49,365 nt of DNA, from contig JAZAGZ010000038.1 of the NCBI GenBank assembly GCA_036231525.1, positions 1 through 49,365 on the forward strand. Direction: 5' to 3'. The DNA comes from UBA6522 sp036231525 (GTDB lineage: Bacteria; Pseudomonadota; Gammaproteobacteria; Steroidobacterales; Rariloculaceae). Positions 24,768 to 32,431 of this stretch are shown here, one piece after another. Numbering within the stretch: position 1 is the stretch's first letter; each line of letters starts with the position of its first letter. The notes under the pieces were generated by a model. It had not been told where the DNA came from. It worked only from the letters and a program-made list of their open reading frames with translations, and searched no databases. The position numbers and the translations under genes were made by a program.

Positions 24768-25478
24768 TTAGTTCACCGCGAAACAATAGAACAACCCGGC
24801 ACCGTTCCAGCCAGCGAAGTCCTCTTGGCTACAACCTGTCGTGGCATGGGAGGAGTTCCACGATTGGTTGCCGTGGCCAATGCGGTCGGAATGACCGACT
24901 TGGGCTGTGCCCTCATTGTTACTGGTCCAGTTATTGCAGGTACGGTCGGCGCTGTCAGCAAAAGCACGCCCGTCCGGTTGGGTGCCCGTGAGCATATCGT
25001 GCAGGTTTGGCATCGGGTCGCCAACACCGTTTATCTCATTTCCTTTCTCTGTGAGCGCGAATGCTTTGAACATGTTCGCGCCACGCTGTGCTTCAATCAG
25101 CGTATCACCGTGAATCTCGGACTTTATTATTGGTCGGCGGAGAACGCCCCTGGCATGGTACCAGGGACCATCCCCGATTCGATCACGCGCGTTTATGGCT
25201 GGCTTACCTGGCCGCGCTTGTGTGCTGAGGTAGGCTCGCCATGTACGATGCCCCGCACCGACATTTGTAGCCAGTCTTTGGCAATGTGCGTCGGCCCCTT
25301 CCAATCCGCCTAGGTTACCACCATCCCCAATCGGCTCACTGGTAACGAAGAACGACATAAGATCAACCGGGATAAAATTGCGAGGAGCATGGTAGCCCAC
25401 ACCTTGAGCTAATACAGCGTGCGAACTTCCCAACAGAATAAAAAAAGCACAAGCGTTCGGTAGCGTGATTTTTGTCAT
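24768..25478 (-). CDS. Secreted lectin-like (DUF1554-type) protein, paralogue B
   Basis: 236 residues with a signal peptide (cleavage likely after AVLA). Conserved features: FFVTSEPIGDGGNLGGLEGA, ADAHCQ, TWRAYLSTQARPG, the RDRIGDGPWYHARGV segment, HDMLTGTQPDGRAF, TCNNWTSN, SWNSSH, GCSQ and a C-terminal LFYCFAVN. Four Cys suggest two disulfides. The FVTS-GG-LGG-AD-C start and C-NWT end recall the Leptospira DUF1554 C-type-lectin-like fold. Its ATG overlaps the stop of paralogue A (ATGA), and GGAG lies 7 nt upstream. Ligand unknown. Confidence 0.78.
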   Translation of the reverse strand: MTKITLPNACAFFILLGSSHAVLAQGVGYHAPRNFIPVDLMSFFVTSEPIGDGGNLGGLEGADAHCQRLATNVGAGHRTWRAYLSTQARPGKPAINARDRIGDGPWYHARGVLRRPIIKSEIHGDTLIEAQRGANMFKAFALTEKGNEINGVGDPMPNLHDMLTGTQPDGRAFADSADRTCNNWTSNNEGTAQVGHSDRIGHGNQSWNSSHATTGCSQEDFAGWNGAGLFYCFAVN

Positions 25479-26263
25479 GGGTTTTCTCCAGTCACAGCAA
25501 AGCAGTAAAACTGCCCGATGCCGTGTGTTCTCGGCAAAGCCTCTTGGCTGCAGCCGCGCGTACCATGCGATGAATTCCAGGAGCCATTACCGCCGCCTTC
25601 CCGGTCAGGAAATCCGATCTGGGCGTTCGGCCTGTTCGGACCGGCCACTAACGGTCCCTGTGCCAGTTCCGGGTCGGGATCCCTGTTGCTTGTCCAGTTG
25701 TCGCAGGTGTAGTCGAATTCAGGCGGGTATGCGGTGCCGCCTGGTTGCGTGCCCGTTAAGACCTCATGGCGGTTGGAATAAGGTGTTGTCTTGACGTATT
25801 CCCAATCGTTATCCCTAGGATCAAGATAGTCATACAAGCCAGGCACAATGGCTCCCTTCTCGGTGAGCCCCGTCTGTTTATGCAGATTGTTACCCATTCG
25901 GGCAAGCTCCAGGGTGTCTCCATGCAGATGAGCAAGACTGCTGGCGATCATTACTCCATTAAAGTTGTGCCAGGGGCCTTTCCCGATTCGATCACGTGCG
26001 TTTATGGCTGGCTTACCTGGTCGGGCCTGTGTACTGAGGTAGGCCCGCCACGCGAAGTCTCCGGCACCAACGCGCGTAGCTAGTATTTGGCAGTGTGCGT
26101 CGGCACCAGCCAAGCCACCTAGATTGCCGCCGTCTCCGATAGGATCGCTGGTAACGAAGAACGTCATTGGTGTGCCTCCCGGCATACCGTGCTGTGCAAG
26201 CCCCACGGGGTTGCCTACGGCAGATAACACCAGGGCAAATGCGAGAGTTCGGGATTTTGTCAT
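25475..26263 (-). CDS. Secreted lectin-like (DUF1554-type) protein, paralogue A
   Basis: 262 residues from ATG 26263, chosen because GGAG lies 6 nt upstream; an in-frame GTG at 26275 would add four residues. The signal peptide ends near VGLA. It shares NLGGLAGADAHCQ, WRAYLSTQARPGKPAINARD, HEVLTGTQPGG, CDNWTSN, SWNSSH, GCSQ and FYCFAV with paralogue B, plus a 30-residue insertion near the middle. The two genes also match closely at DNA level, with a stretch of about 39 bp differing at one base (near 25173 and 25982). First gene of the four-gene operon. Confidence 0.78.
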   Translation of the reverse strand: MTKSRTLAFALVLSAVGNPVGLAQHGMPGGTPMTFFVTSDPIGDGGNLGGLAGADAHCQILATRVGAGDFAWRAYLSTQARPGKPAINARDRIGKGPWHNFNGVMIASSLAHLHGDTLELARMGNNLHKQTGLTEKGAIVPGLYDYLDPRDNDWEYVKTTPYSNRHEVLTGTQPGGTAYPPEFDYTCDNWTSNRDPDPELAQGPLVAGPNRPNAQIGFPDREGGGNGSWNSSHGTRGCSQEALPRTHGIGQFYCFAVTGENP

Positions 26264-26420
26264 GTTCTGCTCCACGTGGGCTTTTCATCTGGCCCCCAGA
26301 ATATATACCTCCATGGGAGATATAGGGTAGTGAAGCCCTCTCAGTTTGCTGCTTTTTAGGGTGTTAATTATATGATGCAGGTATGATGGCGCCGTTATTC
26401 GGGTGAGTGGGCAGCAATCC

Positions 26421-27056
26421 ATGAATACGCTTTTAGTCAAACCGCTTCGTTTTCTGGTGCCCTTAGTCAGCGCAGTAATATCGGGTTGCACATCAGCACC
26501 TCCGCACTCTCAGGAAAGTGTATGTGCGATATTCGATCAGTATCCGGAATGGTACGACGCGGCCAAGGACTCCGAGGAACGGTGGGGAACTCCAGCGCAT
26601 ATCCTGATGTCTTTCGTTAAACAGGAATCCTCGTTCATCGGTAACGCGAAGCCACCCCGAAATCGTTTTCTGTTTATTCCCTTGGGCCGCCCATCGTCGG
26701 CTGAGGGATACGCCCAGGCCCAAGATCCAGCCTGGAACGAGTACGAGGAGGAAACGGGGGGAGGTCTTTTCAAAAGCCGCTCGGACATGAAGGACGCTCT
26801 GGATTTCATTGGTTGGTACAACCACAAAAGCAATGAGGCTCTCGGTATTTCTAAGTGGGATCCTAAACGCATGTATCTGGCTTATCACGAAGGTCGCGGT
26901 GGTTATTCTCGCGGAAGCTATAACAGCAAACCAGAATTAATACGCATCGCCGATCGCGTAAGTCGGCAGGCAGAAGACTATGGTGTTCAGCTTCGCCAGT
27001 GCGAGGATAGATTCCGGTGCCGAAATTGGTACGAAGTTGGGTTGTTCTGCAATTGA
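26421..27056 (+). CDS. SLT-type lytic transglycosylase-like lipoprotein
   Basis: 211 residues with lipoprotein signal LVPLVSAVISGC (Cys23). The catalytic-type Glu69 is in SFVKQESSFIGNA. RPSSAEGYAQAQDPAWNEY, FIGWYNHKSN and YLAYHEGRGGYSRGSY follow the order of a widespread soluble lytic transglycosylase (SLT, goose-lysozyme-like) family that cuts peptidoglycan. A C-terminal Cys-containing tail (CEDRFRCRNWYEVGLFC) is extra. The start is ATG 26421; GTG 26403 is also in frame. It is divergent from the lectin-like operon. The precise substrate or envelope role is inferred. Confidence 0.8.
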   Translation: MNTLLVKPLRFLVPLVSAVISGCTSAPPHSQESVCAIFDQYPEWYDAAKDSEERWGTPAHILMSFVKQESSFIGNAKPPRNRFLFIPLGRPSSAEGYAQAQDPAWNEYEEETGGGLFKSRSDMKDALDFIGWYNHKSNEALGISKWDPKRMYLAYHEGRGGYSRGSYNSKPELIRIADRVSRQAEDYGVQLRQCEDRFRCRNWYEVGLFCN

Positions 27057-27152
27057 ACTAGGGATCGCTTCAATCCAAAATCAAACGTTTTCGAATTCCC
27101 TATTTCACTTGCTGGTACAGGGGTAGCTAGCTACTGTTCTTACATCAGGTGA
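27057..27152. other. Convergent gap with a 12-bp palindrome
   Basis: This 96-bp gap lies between two convergent genes. It contains the perfect palindrome GTAGCTAGCTAC at 27123-27134 and a spaced pair TAGGGA / TCCCTA that could pair as a long-loop hairpin. No clear terminator T-run was seen. Confidence 0.3.
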
Positions 27153-27803
27153 TTAATCCGCCGCGAAGCAGTAGAACAAGCCACCGTTGGGATCCACCAT
27201 ACTGTCTTGACTACAGCCATCGTTGCTGTGGGCCGAGTTCCAAGAAGTGTAGCCGCCTCCCTGGCGGTCATGATGCCCACCGATGGCAGTGTGCTCAGGG
27301 CTGCTGCTGGTCCAGTTGTCGCAACTCATCACCTCGGGCGAGTCAGCTGATCTGACATTACCATCTGGAAGTGTGCCCGTCAGAATGTCGTGACGCCGCT
27401 CAGGAACTATGTCGCCATTTTCGTCAAGTGCCGTATCCCATCTTATATTGGGGTTGATATGCAGTTCCGTTACATCTTCGGCAATCTTGACTCCTTTTGC
27501 GTTGTACCAAGGACCGGTTCCAATACGTTCGCGGGCTTGCTGCTCTACTCCCTCACCGTAAGTGCTCAGGTAAGCACGCCAGACACGATTGCCAGCTCCG
27601 GCTGTTGTTGCCAAGTTTTGGCAGTGCATATCTGCGCCATCAATTCCACCTAGATCACCCCCGTTGCCGGAGCCCTCACTTGTGACAAAGAAGCTCATGA
27701 TATTGAACTGTCCCCATGCATAAGTGCCGTATCCCGCAGCGCCTAGTGCGCAAAGGGCGAACAAGATTCCTGACGTTCGTAGCGAATTTTTATTGGAGTT
27801 CAT
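27153..27803 (-). CDS. Exported lectin-like (DUF1554-type) protein, paralogue C
   Basis: 216 residues with an N-terminal hydrophobic signal or anchor (GILFALCALGAAGYGTYAWG). It shares FFVTSEGSGNGGDLGGIDGA, MHCQ, WRAYLST, HDILTGTLPDG, CDNWTSS, SWNSAH, GCSQ and LFYCFAAD with paralogues A and B but is shorter and clearly more divergent. An AAGGA ribosome site precedes the ATG. It stands alone, separated from A and B by the SLT lipoprotein gene. Function unknown; a carbohydrate- or surface-binding role is inference from the fold. Confidence 0.75.
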   Translation of the reverse strand: MNSNKNSLRTSGILFALCALGAAGYGTYAWGQFNIMSFFVTSEGSGNGGDLGGIDGADMHCQNLATTAGAGNRVWRAYLSTYGEGVEQQARERIGTGPWYNAKGVKIAEDVTELHINPNIRWDTALDENGDIVPERRHDILTGTLPDGNVRSADSPEVMSCDNWTSSSPEHTAIGGHHDRQGGGYTSWNSAHSNDGCSQDSMVDPNGGLFYCFAAD

Positions 27804-27880
27804 AATCTACGTCCTTCGCTGAATTGGTATAGCATCACTTACGTAACCTACCACTGTGTTGTCTAAAAGGGGCATCGCGT

Positions 27881-28471
27881 ATGTTCGGAGGGGGTGTGAA
27901 AACCCGCGCTTTATGGAGCCGGCAGCAACAATTTTTTAGTAATCTACTAAAAAAGCCCTTCTCTGTGGGGGCGGTGGCACCTAGCGGGCGACGTCTCGCC
28001 GCCTTGATGGTTTCCGATATAGGGCCTGGATCGCGGGTCATAGAGCTGGGTGCGGGGACAGGCGTCTTCACGCAGGCCATCCTGGATGCCGGTGTTGCGC
28101 CATCAGATCTAATCGTTGTTGAGCAAAACGAAGAATTTGTCGAACTGTTGAAGGAAAGATTTCCAAGGGTGACGGTGATTAAGGCGAATGCTATATCAAT
28201 GCGTCGGCATATTGGTAGTCTTGATGGTCCCGCGGATTTCGTTGTCAGTGGGTTACCTCTGCTGTTGTTTCCAGCACGGCGCAAGGTGCGGTTATTGTCG
28301 GAGGCCTTTAGGGCACTCCGCCCCGGTGGATACTTCCACCAGTTCACCTATGGCGGTCTGTGTCCGGTGAGCCGTTCCGTGCTCCAGTTGCTGGGGCTAG
28401 AGGCCTCATTTTTGCGGTTTACTCTGTTTAATTTGCCACCCGCATTCGTTTACCGGATACAACGCCGATGA
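27881..28471 (+). CDS. Class I SAM methyltransferase, phospholipid N-methyltransferase-like
   Basis: 196 residues. The start SNLLKKPFSVGAVAPSGRRL is characteristic of the PmtA type of phospholipid N-methyltransferase (phosphatidylethanolamine to phosphatidylcholine). SAM motif I is VIELGAGTGVFTQ, the acidic post-I region VVEQNEEF, and motif IV SGLPLLLFP. Similar genes are also annotated as rRNA adenine dimethyltransferase-like, so the substrate is uncertain. It lies just upstream of mnmG and divergent from lectin-like paralogue C. Confidence 0.7.
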   Translation: MFGGGVKTRALWSRQQQFFSNLLKKPFSVGAVAPSGRRLAALMVSDIGPGSRVIELGAGTGVFTQAILDAGVAPSDLIVVEQNEEFVELLKERFPRVTVIKANAISMRRHIGSLDGPADFVVSGLPLLLFPARRKVRLLSEAFRALRPGGYFHQFTYGGLCPVSRSVLQLLGLEASFLRFTLFNLPPAFVYRIQRR

Positions 28472-28523
28472 AAGGCCTGTATCTGGTAGGACGGGCTCAC
28501 CCAGCCTAAAATCCTGCTTCATC

Positions 28524-30422
28524 ATGGAATATCCTGACAAATTCGACTGTATTGTGGTTGGCGGGGGTCACGCAGGTACCGAGGCGGCCCTGGCGGCGGC
28601 GCGTTCTGGCGCCCGTACGTTGTTACTCACGCAAAACTTAGAAACACTCGGCCAGATGAGCTGCAATCCCGCTATCGGCGGAATTGGTAAGGGACATTTG
28701 GCAAAGGAAGTGGATGCTCTGGGCGGCGCCATGGCGCGGGCGATTGATTTTGCTGGTATCCACTTTCGCACGTTGAACGCCAGTAAAGGGCCAGCAGTGC
28801 GGGCAACTCGCGCACAGGCAGATCGTATCCTCTACAAACATGCTATCCGGCATTTATTGGAGGCCCAGCCCGGGTTGAGCTTGCTTCAGCAGGGAGTGGA
28901 CGATTTAGTGTTGCGTGGTGAGCGAGTGGAGGGAGTCATTACTCAAATGGGGCTCCGGATTAATGCGCCAACTGTCGTCCTTACAGTAGGAACGTTTTTG
29001 TCAGGGCGAATTCATGTTGGCGACGCTAATTATGCGGGCGGACGCGCAGGCGATCCTGCGGCTGTGAAACTCGCCGAACAACTCAGAGCACTTGGATTGA
29101 AAGTCGATCGGCTGAAAACGGGCACGCCGCCGCGGATCGATGGGCGGAGTATCAACTACAGCCGACTAAAGGAACAACCGGGAGATACCCCGACGCCCGT
29201 ATTTTCTTTTCTCGGAAAGCGAGCAGAGCACCCACGACAGATTTCTTGTCACATTACTCATACGACGGAGAGGACACACGAGATTATTCGTAATGGCCTG
29301 GACCGCTCGCCTCTTTTCAGTGGGGCAATAGAAGGCGTAGGGCCCAGGTACTGCCCTTCCATAGAAGATAAAGTTGTCCGCTTTGCGGATAGACCTAGTC
29401 ATCAAATTTTTGTTGAGCCGGAAGGGCTGGAGACACACGAGGTTTATCCGAACGGGATTTCGACCAGTCTGCCGTTCGATATTCAACATGAGTTTGTCCG
29501 TTCTATCACGGGATTCGAAGCAGCTCATATCACCCGACCGGGCTACGCTATTGAATATGATTTTTTTGATCCAAGGGAACTCGAGCCGAGTCTGCAGACG
29601 AAAGCCGTGCAGGGTCTTTATTTCGCCGGGCAGATTAATGGCACCACTGGTTATGAGGAGGCAGCGGCACAAGGCATCATCGCCGGTATCAATGCAGCCC
29701 GGGCCGCCCATGCACTGCCTGCTTGGTATCCGAAACGCGACGAAGCGTATATCGGAGTATTGATTGATGATTTGGTTACCCGGGGGACCCTTGAGCCTTA
29801 CCGGATGTTCACATCACGCGCCGAGTATAGGCTTTCTCTGAGAGAAGATAATGCGGATCTACGATTGACACCCAAGGGCCGAGAACTGGGTGTGGTGGAC
29901 GATGCTCGCTGGCAAGACTTCGAAATCAAGCGCCAAATGGTCGAGCGGGAAACAGAGCGTTTAAGTGGGATAACAGTGCGTGTCGGAGATGTTCCCGACG
30001 ATTCGGCGCTCGGTGCATTGAGCCATGAAGCAACCGCCTATGATTTATTGCGGCGTCCTCACGTGCATTACGAAGAGCTTGTACAACTGGAGCGCATTGG
30101 AATAGCGGACGGCTATTTGGAGCTTTGTGATGAGCTGGCAAAACAAATAGGACAACAGCTTGAGATTCAAGCGCGTTATCGTGGATACATCGAACGCCAG
30201 GCGAAGGAAATTGAACGGCACCACAGATATGCAACGACCCCACTGCCTGTTGATTTTCAGTACTCGGAAGTCACAGGGTTGTCTAATGAGGTTAGAGAAA
30301 AACTGGAGCGAATTCGTCCAGACAGCATCGGACAAGCGAGCCGCATAGCGGGCATGACGCCAGCCGCGATCTCGCTGTTACTGATCCATCTCAAGAAGCG
30401 TGAACTCAGGCGAAGCGCCTGA
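28524..30422 (+). CDS. mnmG: tRNA uridine-5-carboxymethylaminomethyl modification enzyme MnmG
   Basis: 632-residue FAD protein, partner of MnmE in wobble-uridine modification. The FAD-binding motif is VVGGGHAGTEAALAAARSG. MSCNPAIGGIGKGHLAKEVD, LKTGTPPRID, YCPSIEDK and GTTGYEEAAAQG are family signatures, and the C-terminal MnmE-binding helical domain includes SRIAGMTPAAISLLLIHL. Full length. The ribosome site is weak. It converges with oppF, 6 bp away, and so is cut off from rsmG, its usual neighbour. Confidence 0.98.
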   Translation: MEYPDKFDCIVVGGGHAGTEAALAAARSGARTLLLTQNLETLGQMSCNPAIGGIGKGHLAKEVDALGGAMARAIDFAGIHFRTLNASKGPAVRATRAQADRILYKHAIRHLLEAQPGLSLLQQGVDDLVLRGERVEGVITQMGLRINAPTVVLTVGTFLSGRIHVGDANYAGGRAGDPAAVKLAEQLRALGLKVDRLKTGTPPRIDGRSINYSRLKEQPGDTPTPVFSFLGKRAEHPRQISCHITHTTERTHEIIRNGLDRSPLFSGAIEGVGPRYCPSIEDKVVRFADRPSHQIFVEPEGLETHEVYPNGISTSLPFDIQHEFVRSITGFEAAHITRPGYAIEYDFFDPRELEPSLQTKAVQGLYFAGQINGTTGYEEAAAQGIIAGINAARAAHALPAWYPKRDEAYIGVLIDDLVTRGTLEPYRMFTSRAEYRLSLREDNADLRLTPKGRELGVVDDARWQDFEIKRQMVERETERLSGITVRVGDVPDDSALGALSHEATAYDLLRRPHVHYEELVQLERIGIADGYLELCDELAKQIGQQLEIQARYRGYIERQAKEIERHHRYATTPLPVDFQYSEVTGLSNEVREKLERIRPDSIGQASRIAGMTPAAISLLLIHLKKRELRRSA

Positions 30423-30428
30423 GCACGC

Positions 30429-31394
30429 TTACTCATAGAGGTGGCATGCGACCAACCGTTGACTCGTTTCGTCTTTAACATTCCTGAGTTGTGGTGTCCG
30501 GACGCCGCACACTTCCATCACCTTTGGGCAACGATCTGCAAATCGGCAACCAGGCTTGACGTTCACAGCAGACGGGATCTCTCCTTTGATCGCAGTGGAC
30601 GGACGGGTGCGCTCACTATCAGGATCGGGCTCAGGGTTTGAGCTGATCAGCAACTCGGTATATGGGTGTTTGGGATTAAAGAAAACGTCATCGGCAACAC
30701 CGATCTCTACGAGTGAACCCAGGTACATCACAGCCATTCGATCCGACACGTAGCGCACCATCGATAGGTCGTGTGCGATAAACAAAAGCGTAAGTCCTAG
30801 GGAGGTTTTTAAGTCATCAAGCAGCGTGATGACCTGCGCTTGTACCGAAACATCTAGAGCGGAGATGGGCTCGTCGCAAACCACGAACTCTGGTTTCATG
30901 ATCAATGCGCGCGCGACCCCGATGCGTTGCCGTTGGCCGCCAGAAAACTCGTGGGGATAGCGGGACATATGATCTGGCTCGAGACCAACGTCTCGAAGCC
31001 ATTGCGCCACGGCTTCGTCAATTTGGCTAGACGTGAGCGCACTATGTAGGCGCAACCCCTCGCCAACGATTTCGCCAACGGTCATACGCGGATTCAACGA
31101 TGAATACGGATCCTGAAAGATCATTTGGATAGAAGTTGCATAGCGTCGGAAGTCGGAAGGCTTATAGGTACGCGGGAGCCTTTCTCCTCTGAATATAACC
31201 TCACCGGCGGTTTTGTCATGTAACCCCACCAGGGTTTTGCCAAAAGTGGACTTGCCGGAGCCGCTTTCACCAACAAGGCCGACGATTTCTTTTTCTTCCA
31301 CATGCAATGAGACGTCATCTACAGCGTGGATGACTGAGTTTCGTCCGATTACGAAGTGTTTCGTTAATGCTCTAGCTTCTATTAAGGTGGTCAC
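30429..31394 (-). CDS. oppF: Peptide ABC transporter ATP-binding protein, OppF type
   Basis: 321-residue ATPase. Walker A is GLVGESGSGKSTFGKTLVGL, the signature FSGGQRQRIGVARAL, and Walker B VCDEPISALDVS. The C-terminal oligopeptide/dipeptide transporter region has PGCRFADRCPKVMEVC with the conserved Cys motif. It pairs with the upstream OppD-type ATPase (4-nt ATGA overlap) to power the OppBC permease. Last gene of a five-gene operon. Peptide specificity cannot be told from sequence; a nickel or glutathione importer of the same family is less likely. Confidence 0.92.
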   Translation of the reverse strand: MTTLIEARALTKHFVIGRNSVIHAVDDVSLHVEEKEIVGLVGESGSGKSTFGKTLVGLHDKTAGEVIFRGERLPRTYKPSDFRRYATSIQMIFQDPYSSLNPRMTVGEIVGEGLRLHSALTSSQIDEAVAQWLRDVGLEPDHMSRYPHEFSGGQRQRIGVARALIMKPEFVVCDEPISALDVSVQAQVITLLDDLKTSLGLTLLFIAHDLSMVRYVSDRMAVMYLGSLVEIGVADDVFFNPKHPYTELLISSNPEPDPDSERTRPSTAIKGEIPSAVNVKPGCRFADRCPKVMEVCGVRTPQLRNVKDETSQRLVACHLYE

Positions 31395-32431
31395 GATGTT
31401 CTTTGGTCATCGAATACGGCTGTTGCCGGAGCCGCATCTGGGTGGTGTAGCCAGCAGTTCGCGTAGTGTTGTGTACCCACGTTAAAACGAGTTGGGTTAC
31501 GTGTTTCACACAACCGCATTGCATGGGGACAGCGAGCAAAATATGCACATCCCGGCGGAGGAGAGAAAAGGTCGGGGGGGCTGCCATCAATAGGTTTAAG
31601 CTTCCGGTTAGATCCGGCCTTATTGGTCGGCATGGCTGCTTTTAGTCCTAATGTGTAGGGATGTGAGGAGCGGTAATAAACATCCTCGACGCTTCCTTTT
31701 TCGACAACCTCGCCGGCGTACATTACGACGACGTCATCGGCCATACGTGCAACAACCCCCAAATCGTGTGTGATTAGGATGATTGCCATGCCGCTGTCCT
31801 GCTGCAGCGCGGCCATCATGTCTAAAATCTGAGCTTGGATAGTGACGTCCAATGCTGTTGTTGGTTCGTCGGCAATCAAGACGGCTGGCCCGCATGCGAT
31901 TGCCATCGCAATCATCGAGCGCTGCAACATACCGCCGGAGAACTGAAATGGGTATTGCACAGCCCGTTGCGCCGCATCGGGTATTCGAACCATGTCTATT
32001 AACTCTATAGCACGCGCAAAGGCCTGCGCACGGGTAAAGCCGCGGTGAACCTGCAGAGTCTCGGCAATCTGATCACCGATGGTCATCGTTGGATTCAGTG
32101 ACGTCATCGGATCCTGAAAGATCATTCCAACTTTCGATCCGCGAATGTCCTCACCGGCAATGGTTTTTTTGCCCAGAATGTCTATCCCCCCCAGTGTTGC
32201 TGAGCCTTGGGTGATGCGTCCTGGAGGCATGGGGATCAGTCCCATAATGCTATGTACGGATACCGACTTGCCACAGCCGGACTCGCCGACGATTGCGAGT
32301 GTTTTTCCTGCGTACAAATCGAAACTGACACCACGTACGGCTTTAACAATGCCACCATGTGTGTCGAACTCGACGTGGAGATCTGCGACCGAAAGCAGTA
32401 CGGGATCATCTCGAATAGCCGTATCTATCAT
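31391..32431 (-). CDS. oppD: Peptide ABC transporter ATP-binding protein, OppD type
   Basis: 346-residue ATPase. Walker A is AIVGESGCGKSVSVHSIMGL; the signature is FSGGMLQRSMIAMAI, with Met-Leu rather than Gln-Arg after SGG; Walker B is LIADEPTTALDVT. The C-terminal region PGCAYFARCPHAMRLC carries the family Cys motif. It overlaps oppC and oppF by 4 nt each (ATGA), which indicates strict translational coupling. Confidence 0.92.
   Translation of the reverse strand: MIDTAIRDDPVLLSVADLHVEFDTHGGIVKAVRGVSFDLYAGKTLAIVGESGCGKSVSVHSIMGLIPMPPGRITQGSATLGGIDILGKKTIAGEDIRGSKVGMIFQDPMTSLNPTMTIGDQIAETLQVHRGFTRAQAFARAIELIDMVRIPDAAQRAVQYPFQFSGGMLQRSMIAMAIACGPAVLIADEPTTALDVTIQAQILDMMAALQQDSGMAIILITHDLGVVARMADDVVVMYAGEVVEKGSVEDVYYRSSHPYTLGLKAAMPTNKAGSNRKLKPIDGSPPDLFSPPPGCAYFARCPHAMRLCETRNPTRFNVGTQHYANCWLHHPDAAPATAVFDDQRTS

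Noticed and set aside
26265..26282. CACGTG-centred sequence near the lectin-like gene start, at first sight a third parS
   Set aside because: Only the central CCACGTGG matches; the outer arms are not palindromic (TGCT vs GCTT).
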